Shown: positions 42,725-51,477 of the stretch, piece by piece
Layout of the letters: each line of letters opens with the position of its first letter
How positions within the stretch are numbered: the first letter of the stretch is position 1
Assembly: GCA_934477125.1 (NCBI GenBank)
Contig: CAKSOL010000015.1
Coordinates: forward strand, 7,639-71,638
Origin: an uncultured Eubacteriales bacterium
GTDB lineage: Bacteria > Bacillota > Clostridia > Oscillospirales > Acutalibacteraceae
Length of the DNA: 64,000 nt
Reading direction: 5' to 3'
Position numbers and translations under genes: made by a program
Notes under the pieces: generated by a model
Database searches by the model: none
Told to the model about the DNA's origin: nothing
What the model saw: only the letters and a program-made list of their open reading frames with translations

Positions 42725-43474
42725 ATGAAACTTGACAGAGTTATCGCAGTCAGAAACACCAAGACCGTCTACCGCGACGGCAACAGCTGCATTAAGGTGT
42801 TCAACGCGGGATATTCCAAGGCGGACGTTCTCAACGAGGCGCTTAATCAGGCGAGAATTGAGGAAACGGGACTTAATATTCCGAAAATACTTGAGGTTAC
42901 AATGATAGACGGAAAATGGGCTATCATATCGGAGTTTATAGAGGGTAAGACCTTAGCTCAGCTTATGGAGGAGGACCCGGACAATAAGAAGAAATATCTC
43001 GAAAGACTTGTAGATATTCAGCTTGAAGTTCAGTCCAAGACCTGCCCGCTGCTCAATAAGCTCAAGGATAAGATGAACAGAAAGATAAGCCAGTCCGATC
43101 TTGACGCTACAACCCGTTACGACCTGCATACCCGCCTTGAGGGAATGCCGAAGCACAATAAGGTATGCCACGGCGATTTCAATCCCTCGAATATCATCAT
43201 TACTCCTGACGACAAGGCGTATATCATAGACTGGTCACACGCAACTCAGGGCAACGCCTCTGCCGACGCCGCGCGTACCTATCTGCTTTTCTGGCTCAAC
43301 GGCGATATTGACGGCGCTAAGGAATATTTGGATCTTTTCTGCCGCAAGAGCAATACAGCGAAGCAGTATGTCCAGAAATGGATGCCGATTGTAGCGGCAT
43401 CGCAGTCGGTAAAGGGCAACGCCGAAGAACGCGAATTCCTCCTTTCATGGGTTGACGTTGTTGATTACGAATAA
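42725..43474 (+). CDS. APH/choline-kinase-like phosphotransferase
   Basis: A 249-residue kinase-fold protein. The catalytic loop is CHGDFNPSNII and the metal motif is IDWSHA, as in aminoglycoside/choline/homoserine kinases. The N-lobe has CIKVF as the likely ATP lysine. It starts 15 nt after adhE with AGAGGAGG and is probably co-transcribed. The substrate is unknown; nothing points to antibiotic resistance. Confidence 0.8.
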   Translation: MKLDRVIAVRNTKTVYRDGNSCIKVFNAGYSKADVLNEALNQARIEETGLNIPKILEVTMIDGKWAIISEFIEGKTLAQLMEEDPDNKKKYLERLVDIQLEVQSKTCPLLNKLKDKMNRKISQSDLDATTRYDLHTRLEGMPKHNKVCHGDFNPSNIIITPDDKAYIIDWSHATQGNASADAARTYLLFWLNGDIDGAKEYLDLFCRKSNTAKQYVQKWMPIVAASQSVKGNAEEREFLLSWVDVVDYE

Positions 43475-43508
43475 TCAGGTAAGCCACTAAAAAACACATA
43501 ATTTAAAC

Positions 43509-43546
43509 GAAGCAAAGCGCGGTGAACTATGCCGTCGCTTTGCTTC
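43509..43546 (+). repeat. Perfect 11-bp hairpin between the phosphotransferase and hydrogenase genes
   Basis: GAAGCAAAGCG (43509-43519) pairs with CGCTTTGCTTC (43536-43546). An inner CGG/CCG pair may extend it. There is no U-run. The left arm and loop include an 18-nt sequence shared with the rpmG leader. Confidence 0.55.
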
Positions 43547-43568
43547 CTGATAAAAGGAGTTATTACTT

Positions 43569-43808
43569 ATGAAAATAACGGTTTGTATCGGCAGCTCATG
43601 CCATATAAAAGGCTCGCGTCAGGTTGTCGAGGAATTGCAGCGCCTTATTTCCGATAATAACCTCGGCGATAAAATAGAGCTTGCAGGAACCTTCTGTATG
43701 GGCCGCTGCCAGGAGGGAGTCTGCGTTACTCTCAATGATGAGTTTTTCTCGGTTTCTCCTGAAACAACAAAGGAATTTTTCGAGACAAACGTTCTTTCCA
43801 AAATTTAA
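43569..43808 (+). CDS. Thioredoxin-like [2Fe-2S] ferredoxin (NuoE-like)
   Basis: A 79-residue protein with the thioredoxin-like ferredoxin pattern: CIGSSCHIKGS near the N-terminus and CMGRCQEGVC later give four cluster cysteines. It resembles the C-terminal domain of NuoE/HndA. First gene of the hydrogenase-like cluster, with AAAGGAG upstream. Confidence 0.88.
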   Translation: MKITVCIGSSCHIKGSRQVVEELQRLISDNNLGDKIELAGTFCMGRCQEGVCVTLNDEFFSVSPETTKEFFETNVLSKI

Positions 43809-43835
43809 ATTCCGAAATAAAGAGGTATAAGGTCT

Positions 43836-45512
43836 ATGCCGGACTGTCTGAGACTGAAAAAATCAAACTGTAAAAACTGCTATAAGTGTATTCGCCATTG
43901 TCCTGTTAAATCAATCCGCTTTTCGGGCAACCAGGCTCATATAATCGGAAACGAATGTATTCTTTGCGGACAGTGCTTTGTTGTCTGCCCGCAAAACGCA
44001 AAGGAAATAGTGGACGAAACCGAAAAGGTTAAGGTTATGCTTCAGGGAGCCGAGCCGGTATATGTAAGCCTTGCTCCGTCGTTTATCGCAAATTATGACG
44101 GCGTAGGGATTTCCGCTATGCGCGAGGCGCTTAAAAAACTTGGCTTTGCCGGTGTTGAGGAAACTGCCGTAGGAGCAACAATCGTAAAGAACGAATACGA
44201 AAGAATTTTAAGAGAAGAAAAGCGGGATGTTGTTATATCCTCCTGCTGCCATTCGGTTAATCTCCTTATTCAGAAGTATTTCCCGTCGGAAATTTCAATG
44301 CTTGCCGATGTTCTTTCTCCTATGCAGGCTCATTGCTCGGATATAAAGAAGCGTTTTCCAGATGCTAAAACCGTTTTTATCGGTCCTTGCCTCGCCAAGA
44401 AGGACGAGGCGGAGCATTATGCCGGAATTTGCGACGCTGTTTTGACCTTTGAGGAGCTTTCGGCATGGCTTGAGGAGGAAAAAATCGAGCTGCGGCAGGA
44501 AATTGATTCTAATGAGCAAAGCCGCGCGAGATTTTTCCCGACAACCGGCGGAATTTTGAAAACAATGCAAAGAAACGAGCCGGGTTACAGCTATCTTGCA
44601 ATAGACGGAATTGAAAACTGCATAGCCGCGCTGAGGGATATAGAAAGCGGAAAAATACATAAATGCTTTGTTGAAATGTCCGCCTGCGCCGGCAGCTGCA
44701 TCGGCGGTCCGGTTATGGAAAAATACCACCGCGCTCCCGTTAAGGACTATATGGCGGTCGCGCAATACGCCGGCAGCCGGGATTTCAATGTCCGGCAGCC
44801 CGATATGGTAGAGCTTAAAAAACAGTTTGAGCCCATTGAGCGCAGAAGTCAGCTGCCGAGCGATTCGGAAATTTCTGATATTCTCCGCCAGATGGGAAAA
44901 TTCAAGCCGTCGGACGAGCTGAACTGCGGCTCCTGCGGCTATGACACCTGCCGCGAAAAGGCGGTTGCCATTTATCAGGGCAAGGCGGAAATTTCAATGT
45001 GTCTGCCGTATCTCAAGGATAAAGCGGAAAGCTTTTCCGATACGATAGTTAAAAACACGCCCAACGCGCTAATTGTTCTCAATGAAAAGTTAGAGGTTCA
45101 GCAAATAAACAACGCCGCAAGGAAAATGATGAATATTCGTTCCGCGTCCGACGTTATGGGCGAGCCGGTTATCCGTATTCTCGACCCATCTCTGTTTTTG
45201 GACGTTCTCAACAGCGGAAAGGCAATTCAGAATCAGCGCGCGTATCTTGCCGAATATAAGCGTTATGTCGAGCAAACGGTCGTATATGATAAGGATTACC
45301 GTCTGCTTATTGCGATTATGCGCGATATAACCGACGAGGAAAATGCCCGCGAGCGCAAGGAGAGCATCAGTCAGCAGACCGTGGAAATAGCCGACCGCGT
45401 TGTTGATAAGCAGATGCGTATTGTTCAGGAAATAGCCTCGCTGCTCGGAGAAACGGCGGCTGAAACCAAAATTGCTCTGACAAAGCTCAAGGAGTCTATA
45501 TCAGATGAATGA
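43836..45512 (+). CDS. [FeFe]-hydrogenase-like sensor with PAS domain (HydS/HfsD type)
   Basis: A 558-residue protein. Two [4Fe-4S] motifs (CKNCYKCIRHCP, CILCGQCFVVCP) precede an H-cluster domain with variant motifs: SSCCHSVN in place of TSCCPxW, IGPCLAKKDEAE, and SACAGSCIGGP. A further Fe-S domain with CGSCGYDTC and a closing MCLPY follows, then a PAS domain at about 400-510 and a short helical tail. This is the architecture of the putatively sensory group C hydrogenases. The downstream gene is a PP2C phosphatase, which overlaps by 8 nt, so redox or H2 state may be passed to protein dephosphorylation. Confidence 0.85.
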   Translation: MPDCLRLKKSNCKNCYKCIRHCPVKSIRFSGNQAHIIGNECILCGQCFVVCPQNAKEIVDETEKVKVMLQGAEPVYVSLAPSFIANYDGVGISAMREALKKLGFAGVEETAVGATIVKNEYERILREEKRDVVISSCCHSVNLLIQKYFPSEISMLADVLSPMQAHCSDIKKRFPDAKTVFIGPCLAKKDEAEHYAGICDAVLTFEELSAWLEEEKIELRQEIDSNEQSRARFFPTTGGILKTMQRNEPGYSYLAIDGIENCIAALRDIESGKIHKCFVEMSACAGSCIGGPVMEKYHRAPVKDYMAVAQYAGSRDFNVRQPDMVELKKQFEPIERRSQLPSDSEISDILRQMGKFKPSDELNCGSCGYDTCREKAVAIYQGKAEISMCLPYLKDKAESFSDTIVKNTPNALIVLNEKLEVQQINNAARKMMNIRSASDVMGEPVIRILDPSLFLDVLNSGKAIQNQRAYLAEYKRYVEQTVVYDKDYRLLIAIMRDITDEENARERKESISQQTVEIADRVVDKQMRIVQEIASLLGETAAETKIALTKLKESISDE

Positions 45513-46677
45513 TTTATGCGCGGATATCGGCTATAAAAGTATAAATCACGACGGCGAGCAGCTTTGCGGTGATCATGTTGACATTGTTGAGCAGGACGAA
45601 AGCTCAACGGTTATTGTTTTGGCGGACGGTCTCGGAAGCGGTGTAAAGGCGAGTATTCTCTCAACGCTCACCTCAAAGATAATTTCAACCATGATGGCGC
45701 AGGGACTTCCTCTTGAGGAATGTGTTGCAACGATAGCGGCAACCCTGCCGGTGTGTTCGGTTCGGGGCGTCGCGTATTCAACCTTTACTATAATACATCT
45801 CCGTAACAATGAAACGGCGGAGGTTATTCAGTACGATAACCCTCAGGTCATACTTTTGCGGGACGGGGCAAATTACGATTATCCGAGAGAGGAAATGAAT
45901 ATCGGCGGCAAAAAGATATACCGCTCGGTAATAAGACTTCGCGAAAACGATATTTTTATCGCTATGAGCGACGGCTGTCCTCACGCGGGAATAGGAATTG
46001 CCTATAATTTCGGCTGGAAGCGCGAGGATATTATAAGCTTTATGGAGGCTCTTGCGCCTGTCGGGTATACGGCTAAAACCCTTTCAACGATACTCGTGGA
46101 CGAATGTAATAAGCTGTACGGCGAAAAGCCCGGAGACGACGCTACCGCCTGCATAGTCCGCATAAGAAAGCGCGAACCGATGAATTTGCTGTTCGGTCCT
46201 CCGTCAAACAGGGACGACTGCGACAGGATGATGTCCCTGTTCTTCTCAAAGGCAGGAAAGCATATTGTATGCGGCGGAACAACATCTTCCATTGCCGCAA
46301 AGTATCTTCATAAGCCGCTTAAAGCAAGCCTCAATTTTGAACGCTCGGATATTCCGCCGATTGCGGAAATAGAGGGTGTTGACCTTGTTACGGAGGGTGT
46401 TATAACCATAAACAGGGTTTTGGAATATGCTAAGGATTACCTCAGCGGAAACGAGGCATACGAGCAATGGAGCTTCCACCGCGACGGCGCTTCGCTCATC
46501 TGCCAGCTGTTGTTTGAGGAGGCTACCGATATTAACTTTTTTGTCGGCAGAGCTGTCAACCCTGCCCATCAGAACCCGGATCTTCCGATAAACTTCAACA
46601 TTAAGATGAATCTTGTTAAGGAATTGAGCGAGTGTCTTAAAAAAATGGGCAAGCGGATAAAAGTAAGCTACTTTTAA
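45505..46677 (+). CDS. SpoIIE-type PP2C phosphatase of the hydrogenase cluster
   Basis: A 390-residue protein with a SpoIIE/PP2C phosphatase fold in residues 1-220: VIVLADGLGSGVKAS holds the metal-binding Asp, FIAMSDGCPHAG the second, and EKPGDDATACIVRIR the last. The C-terminal 170 residues are a separate uncharacterised domain (MNLLFGPPSNRDDCDRMMSLF at its start, read as two parts). HfsC-like proteins of this kind accompany sensory hydrogenases. ATG lies within the end of the sensor gene. Confidence 0.83.
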   Translation: MNDLCADIGYKSINHDGEQLCGDHVDIVEQDESSTVIVLADGLGSGVKASILSTLTSKIISTMMAQGLPLEECVATIAATLPVCSVRGVAYSTFTIIHLRNNETAEVIQYDNPQVILLRDGANYDYPREEMNIGGKKIYRSVIRLRENDIFIAMSDGCPHAGIGIAYNFGWKREDIISFMEALAPVGYTAKTLSTILVDECNKLYGEKPGDDATACIVRIRKREPMNLLFGPPSNRDDCDRMMSLFFSKAGKHIVCGGTTSSIAAKYLHKPLKASLNFERSDIPPIAEIEGVDLVTEGVITINRVLEYAKDYLSGNEAYEQWSFHRDGASLICQLLFEEATDINFFVGRAVNPAHQNPDLPINFNIKMNLVKELSECLKKMGKRIKVSYF

Positions 46678-46691
46678 ATGGAGAATGATAA

Positions 46692-48113
46692 ATGAGAAAA
46701 TTTGATACTAAGGTTCAGCACCTTAAATATAAAGTACTTCGCGAGGTTGCAAAGCAGGCTTGGAACGATACACTCCTCGAAAACATACTGGATATTCCGA
46801 AAATGATTGTTCCGGGAAACGAGCCGACAATGCGCTGCTGCGTTTATAAGGAGCGCGCAATTTTGGCGGAACGCGTTAAATTAGCTATGGGCGGAGAGAC
46901 CGAAAGCCAAAATGTTATTCAGGTTATCGATATCGCCTGCGATGAATGTCCGGTCGGGGGATACGAGGTAACAAACGCCTGCCGCGGCTGTCTCGCCCAC
47001 CGCTGCGAGGACGTTTGCCGCAGAGGGGCGATAAGCTTTGACCGCGACCATGTTGCACATATCGATAAGTCGAAATGCGTTGAATGCGGAGCTTGCGCAA
47101 AGGTTTGTCCTTATACCGCGATAGTCAGCAGAAAACGTCCATGCCAGAACGCCTGCAAGATAAAGGCAATTTCAATGAACGAGAACAAGGCGGCAAAAAT
47201 TGACGATGAAAAATGCACCTCCTGCGGAGCCTGCGTTTATCAATGCCCGTTCGGCGCAATAACAGACCGTTCATATATATTGAACGTTATTGACTTGCTT
47301 AAAAAAAGCGCAGCCGACCCAAAAATGAAGCTTTATGCCGTTGTCGCGCCGTCCATTTCGAGCCAGTTCAAATATGCCCGGCTCGGTCAGGTTATAACCG
47401 GGCTCAAGGAACTCGGATTTCATACGGTTGTCGAGGCTGCTCTCGGAGCGGATATGGTAGCTCAGGCGGAGTCTAAGGAGCTTGCGGAAAAGGGATTTTT
47501 AACCAGCTCATGCTGCCCGGCATTTGTTAAATATGTTAAATCGGCATTCCCGGATTTAGTTCCGTTTATTTCGCATAACCTTTCTCCTATGGCGGCTATC
47601 GCGAAGTATATTAAGGATACTACGCCGGGAGCCAAAATAGTCTTTATCGGTCCATGCACGGCGAAAAAGGCTGAGGCGCAGCTTGAAACGGTAAAGCCTT
47701 ATATAGACGCTGTTCTGACCTTTGAGGAATTGCAGGCTTTGTTCGACAGCCGCGACCTTGATATAACCTCTCTTGAGGAGGGTATTTTGGATAACGCTTC
47801 CTATTTCGGCAGAATTTTTGCCCGCAGCGGCGGACTTTCCGACGCTGTTGCCGAGGGACTGAAGGAACAGAATATCGATTTCGACCTAAAGGCTGTTTCC
47901 TGCGACGGTATTGAGCAATGCCGTATGGCTCTGCTCAAAAAGAGCAAAAATGTTCTCGACGGCAACTTTATAGAGGGTATGGCTTGTATCGGGGGTTGCA
48001 TAGGCGGCGCCGGCTGCCTGACCCACGGCGAGAAGAATAAAGCCGAGGTTGACAAATACGGTATGGAGGCTCACGAAAAGACCATTTCGGATGCCGTTTC
48101 GGTTTTAAAATAG
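46692..48113 (+). CDS. [FeFe] hydrogenase, group B-like catalytic subunit
   Basis: A 473-residue monomeric hydrogenase. The N-terminus has CDECPVGGYEV, CRGCLAHRCEDVC, and ferredoxin-type CVECGACAKVCP and CTSCGACVYQCP clusters. The H-cluster motifs are TSSCCPAF, FIGPCTAKKAEAQ and GMACIGGCIGGAGC, all Cys present. It probably evolves or consumes H2 with ferredoxin. It follows the sensor and phosphatase in an hfs-like order. A strong terminator lies 19 bp after the stop. Confidence 0.87.
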   Translation: MRKFDTKVQHLKYKVLREVAKQAWNDTLLENILDIPKMIVPGNEPTMRCCVYKERAILAERVKLAMGGETESQNVIQVIDIACDECPVGGYEVTNACRGCLAHRCEDVCRRGAISFDRDHVAHIDKSKCVECGACAKVCPYTAIVSRKRPCQNACKIKAISMNENKAAKIDDEKCTSCGACVYQCPFGAITDRSYILNVIDLLKKSAADPKMKLYAVVAPSISSQFKYARLGQVITGLKELGFHTVVEAALGADMVAQAESKELAEKGFLTSSCCPAFVKYVKSAFPDLVPFISHNLSPMAAIAKYIKDTTPGAKIVFIGPCTAKKAEAQLETVKPYIDAVLTFEELQALFDSRDLDITSLEEGILDNASYFGRIFARSGGLSDAVAEGLKEQNIDFDLKAVSCDGIEQCRMALLKKSKNVLDGNFIEGMACIGGCIGGAGCLTHGEKNKAEVDKYGMEAHEKTISDAVSVLK

Positions 48114-48131
48114 ACATTATATAATAAAGTA

Positions 48132-48162
48132 AAAATGCGCTCCGTCGAGGAGCGCATTTTTT
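48132..48162 (+). terminator. Terminator of the hydrogenase cluster
   Basis: An AAATGCGCTCC/GGAGCGCATTT stem with a short loop, ending in six T. It marks the boundary with the accessory island. Confidence 0.88.
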
Positions 48163-48187
48163 GTTGACAGAAAGGATGATTTTATAT

Positions 48188-48787
48188 ATGACCCAAAAAG
48201 AATTTATGAGCGGGAGCGAGCTTCGCCAATACCTGCACATCTCCACGCGGAAAATGAAATATCTGATGGATAACAACTATATCCCGCACGAAAACACGGG
48301 ACACACGACCCATAAATATCGGGTGCGGACAGAGGATACGGTGCGGTTCAAAGCCCGCATGGATACCGAGCCGGGATTTTTATCGGAACTAAGCGGGATG
48401 TTCTCCAACCGCACCGAATGGCATCCGCTCCCGATGTTTGAAGCCACGCCGGAAAACTGCGAAGCCTTTCGGCGGTGGCTCGATTCGCAGTGGGCAGAGC
48501 TGCCGGAGGCTCTGCCCGCGCAGACGGCGGCGGAACTTGTCGGCCACAGCCCGCAGCGCATCCACGAATGGATACGGGAAGAAACCTTAACCGGCATCAA
48601 GCTCGGCACCATACAGTACTGCGCCAAAGCGGAATTCGTAAACTTTATGGCATCACCGCAAAGGTTAGCACCCCCGCGCACGGAAAAATATAAAGAACTG
48701 ATTTGGGAATTTAAATACATACAGCGCCGTGAGCGTGAGAACGAACAGCGGCGGCAGAAAAGGAAAACGATGAAAGAGAGTACATAA
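48188..48787 (+). CDS. Protein with two helix-turn-helix modules
   Basis: A 199-residue basic protein. The first DNA-binding module (about 5-45, MSGSELRQYLHISTRKMKYL) resembles excisionase/MerR-type HTHs; the second (about 118-150, QTAAELVGHSPQRIHEWIRE) has the same layout. The C-terminus is rich in Arg/Lys/Glu. ATG 48188 has AGAAAGGA upstream. Such proteins are common at the edges of integrated elements in Clostridia. It is the only gene in this island on the plus strand before 52.9 kb and it has its own terminator. Confidence 0.7.
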   Translation: MTQKEFMSGSELRQYLHISTRKMKYLMDNNYIPHENTGHTTHKYRVRTEDTVRFKARMDTEPGFLSELSGMFSNRTEWHPLPMFEATPENCEAFRRWLDSQWAELPEALPAQTAAELVGHSPQRIHEWIREETLTGIKLGTIQYCAKAEFVNFMASPQRLAPPRTEKYKELIWEFKYIQRRERENEQRRQKRKTMKEST

Positions 48788-48791
48788 TTTA

Positions 48792-48825
48792 TGCCTCACC
48801 GGAAACGGTGGGGCAGCATTTTTTT
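48792..48825 (+). terminator. Terminator after the two-HTH gene
   Basis: TGCCTCACC/GGTGGGGCA hairpin with one G-U pair, loop GGAAAC, followed by GCA and seven T. The remaining 48826-49010 holds no feature I can name. Confidence 0.75.
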
Positions 48826-49010
48826 GTTTCTGACGAATTGAATTAAGAGAGGAACGGAACAAAGATTCCCTTATTTTACACCGTGTTTTAAGGGAAACGC
48901 AATGGAAATAAGGGAAAGCCTTTATTGGGGTGGGTTTTTGCAGTGTCAAAGCCGTAGCTCCGAACCTTTTGAATGAGGTGCGGGGCTGCGTTGCTCTTTA
49001 TAACGATTTT

Positions 49011-49190
49011 TTAATCGTCCTCATCTTCATCTTCCCATGACGAAATAATGTGAAGTTCTCCGCTGTCCATGTCCATAGCCATATTATCGCCCATGCGCAT
49101 CAGCATATTGCCGTCGGAGTCGATAGCCATATTATCGGAAACGGTATACGCAAAATTGCCGTCGTCATAATCGAAGAAATGCTTACTCAT
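49011..49190 (-). CDS. 59-residue acidic protein with internal repeat
   Basis: A very small acidic protein: about 17 Asp/Glu and only two Lys/Arg in 59 residues, with an EDEDEDD tail. It contains an internal duplication, SDNMAIDSDGNM and GDNMAMDMDSGE. AAGGAGG lies upstream of the ATG at 49190 (on the minus strand). It is encoded 12 nt after an HNH nuclease gene, which suggests co-expression. The size and charge would suit an immunity or DNA-mimic protein, but no function is established. Confidence 0.7.
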   Translation of the reverse strand: MSKHFFDYDDGNFAYTVSDNMAIDSDGNMLMRMGDNMAMDMDSGELHIISSWEDEDEDD

Positions 49191-49202
49191 AGATTTGCCT
49201 CC

Positions 49203-49514
49203 TTAATCTTCAATAATCTCGTATTCCACACGGGAGCCTTTTACTCTACGTGCGTGGTAATGGGCGCCGTTCGCTTTCCAGTGCGGGAAGTGATCTGCTT
49301 TTTCCTCGTTGGTATCACGATGGCAAATGATGATGTTTTCGAGGACGTCGCAGCCGCCGATGGAAAGCGGACGGATGTGGTCGAGCGTTGGGTGATAAGC
49401 ACTGCGCGGATTTCCGCAGGCGGACTTTTTCATCAGCCGTCCGGTATAATCGTACGCCTCCTGCTTCGCACCGAAAACACGGTTCCACACGTCAATGGTC
49501 TTATACTTTGACAT
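49203..49514 (-). CDS. HNH endonuclease family protein
   Basis: A 103-residue HNH nuclease. The core reads TLDHIRPLSIGGCDVLENIIICHRDTN (key DHIRPLSIGG, ENIIICHRDTNEEKAD), giving the His and Asn of the motif; the final position is HRDTN. An AAAGGAGG site precedes the ATG. It is free-standing and followed by the acidic peptide gene. A restriction-like or phage-derived role is possible. Confidence 0.85.
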   Translation of the reverse strand: MSKYKTIDVWNRVFGAKQEAYDYTGRLMKKSACGNPRSAYHPTLDHIRPLSIGGCDVLENIIICHRDTNEEKADHFPHWKANGAHYHARRVKGSRVEYEIIED

Positions 49515-49601
49515 TTTGAGTACCTCCTTTCAATGATTCTGCCTATATTATAGTGAACCGCTGAAAGGAATGGCAGGGTACAATTGTACCCCCCGGCAAA
49601 G

Positions 49602-51068
49602 TTAGAATAAGTCGGTTATATTCCGTCCTGTTTTTTCGGCTATTAAAATGATATTTTCAAACTTTGGACATCTGAATTTCTTACTGTTAATGTTTTTTCT
49701 CCAAGATTCAATGGCAGACACACCGAGATTTAATTTCTCTGCGGCTTTGTTAATGTTTTCAAAACTACCAAGAATAACATGGTAGCATTGATGAGCCACG
49801 GCTTCTTTATCGCATTTTTGATATCGTTCTAAAAGCTCCTGCAAGTCAAATATATCTCCTCCGGTGACTTGCTTCAGAGCATCGTATTTGTCTTCCTGCG
49901 TGACGGTTGTACCAACATCCGTCATCGCAACAAAGTGCACGCTTTTCCAATCGCTTAGAATAAGATATGGGCTGTGCGTTGAGTAAATTACTTTGATGCC
50001 TCGGCTTTCAAGTTCAAGCAGCTCTTTCAGAACCTCTTTTTGCGCAAGGGGATGAAGCATGGCGGCAGGTTCGTCAATAATAAACAGGTCGCCGTTTTCG
50101 AGCGTATTCTTCATAAAATAGTAAGTAAAATACCACCGTCTGCCGGCGCTTGTCGAATTCAGATCAACAATTTCGCCGCTTTTTTCGTGCAGCAGTATTG
50201 CCGGGATTTTCCCGTCGGACTGTTCAACCGCAATACGCTCATACATGCCGTTTTCAAATTCGGGCATGGTTGTATTGAGGTATTCCTCGAATTCTTTCAA
50301 TGCAGCTTCGGACAGAGAAAAATCTTTATTCTCGCTGACCTGTTTTTGAATTTCATCTTTATCGGGACCGGAATAAACTCGGTTTAGATATGTTTGCAGA
50401 ATCACGCGAAATCTATCGTTTCGAAAATATTCGTGCTCCGGGTCATCTGTTTTGAAAATGACTTCGCTGCTTTCATTCCGCAGGAAAGCGCATTTTGTTC
50501 CGACGCAGTTTCGGACTTCACGGATAAATTTATAAAATACACCGCTGTTATCGGGAATTATTTGATCGTCAGATAGGGCGGCTTTCAATCGCTTTGCCCG
50601 TTCGTCCAGCTCATGCAGCAAGACAGTGATTTTCTCGCAGGATGCTTTTGTCGCCTTGTTGATTTTTGTAATTTCCCGCTTTATCGCCGTTTCGTTGATT
50701 GTGATAAATTTTTCTTCGAAAGGTGCTAAATCGGGTTTTACATAACGGAGTTTGAAACAAAGCCTTTCTAAATCGCTTAACTGATAATAATCGGGAATAT
50801 ACCCGAATTTGAAAGCGCACTCCTCAATGCAAAAGTTTTGCAAAAGTGATTCTGTCAATTTTTCGGTTTGCTCTAAAACAAATTTTACTTGAAATCTGAG
50901 GCTATCATAATTTGTTGTTGAATCTTGAAAATCTGTAATCCGGTATCCTCGCAGAGGTTGTTCATCGCGCTCATTGTAAGCGATTTTGTTCAGCTGCTCT
51001 TTATATGTATCCAAAGCGTCTTTCAATTCGTTTCCAAGAGCAATCATTTCCTCGATTTCCGATTTCAA
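49602..51068 (-). CDS. OLD-like AAA ATPase, C-terminal part (after frameshift)
   Basis: The 488 residues counted from a TTG are the larger part of an AAA_21/OLD-like ATPase whose N-terminus is encoded in another frame upstream. The signature motif appears as LNSTSAGRRWYF, Walker B as LFIIDEPAAMLHP, and the switch His as YSTHSPYL. A long helical insert (about 1-230) fills the middle. No TOPRIM nuclease is present; instead the last 55 residues (NINKAAEKLNLGVSAIESWRK) look like a HTH. The frame is open well upstream of the annotated TTG, to the A-run at 51182-51189, so the TTG is probably not a true start. Confidence 0.75.
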   Translation of the reverse strand: MKSEIEEMIALGNELKDALDTYKEQLNKIAYNERDEQPLRGYRITDFQDSTTNYDSLRFQVKFVLEQTEKLTESLLQNFCIEECAFKFGYIPDYYQLSDLERLCFKLRYVKPDLAPFEEKFITINETAIKREITKINKATKASCEKITVLLHELDERAKRLKAALSDDQIIPDNSGVFYKFIREVRNCVGTKCAFLRNESSEVIFKTDDPEHEYFRNDRFRVILQTYLNRVYSGPDKDEIQKQVSENKDFSLSEAALKEFEEYLNTTMPEFENGMYERIAVEQSDGKIPAILLHEKSGEIVDLNSTSAGRRWYFTYYFMKNTLENGDLFIIDEPAAMLHPLAQKEVLKELLELESRGIKVIYSTHSPYLILSDWKSVHFVAMTDVGTTVTQEDKYDALKQVTGGDIFDLQELLERYQKCDKEAVAHQCYHVILGSFENINKAAEKLNLGVSAIESWRKNINSKKFRCPKFENIILIAEKTGRNITDLF

Positions 51069-51100
51069 AAGCGAAACGAAATACTCCGATTCAATGCGAT

Positions 51101-51406
51101 TTATTTTACAATCTCCTCCTGAACAAGCGACAAATTCATATTTCTTATCAATGCTTTTGCCAGGAAAGAGTTTTTCAGCATCTTTTTTTCAAGACGGATA
51201 TGCACTTTATAACTCATCGAAAGTTCTTTGCGCAGTCCAAAGTAATTGTCGTTTGCCTCCGCAATGGCGCTCAGCGCTTCCAAAATATTGGTTTTTCCGC
51301 TCCCGTTCTTGCCGATCAGCACGGTCGGCAATCCATTATAAAAGTTTATTTCAACCGGCTCTTCTATCGACTTGTAATTTGCAATTTCAATTTTCGTTAT
51401 TCTCAT
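51101..51406 (-). CDS. OLD-like AAA ATPase, N-terminal part (before frameshift)
   Basis: Starts at ATG 51406 after a GGGGGGTT site and encodes MRITKIEIANYKSIEEPVEI and the Walker A motif IGKNGSGKTN. The frame then runs through A AAA AAG (51182-51188) and ends 27 codons later at 51101. In the -1 frame the sequence continues without interruption (DAEKLFPGKSIDKKYEF...) into the C-terminal part, giving about 601 residues in total. Either a one-base deletion or a programmed -1 shift is present. The longer upstream ORF reading to 51550 overlaps fic and is not the likely start. Confidence 0.75.
   Translation of the reverse strand: MRITKIEIANYKSIEEPVEINFYNGLPTVLIGKNGSGKTNILEALSAIAEANDNYFGLRKELSMSYKVHIRLEKKMLKNSFLAKALIRNMNLSLVQEEIVK
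51182..51188 (-). other. A AAA AAG slippery heptamer at the frame break
   Basis: In the zero frame the codons are GAA AAA AAG ATG. A -1 slip gives GAT GCT GAA, which is the frame of the rest of the ATPase. This heptamer is the one used by dnaX in Escherichia coli. I see no strong downstream stem-loop and no Shine-Dalgarno at the usual 10-14 nt upstream. Confidence 0.55.
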
Positions 51407-51477
51407 ATAACCCCCCCGTAAGCAATTGAGGCGTGTTTTTATAATTATTTCTCGACTCTTACCACAGATATAACATC

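Noticed and set aside
48164..48188. TTGACA as a promoter for the two-HTH gene
   Set aside because: No -10 box at proper spacing before the start codon; TATATA is only 13 bp away and overlaps the ribosome-binding region.
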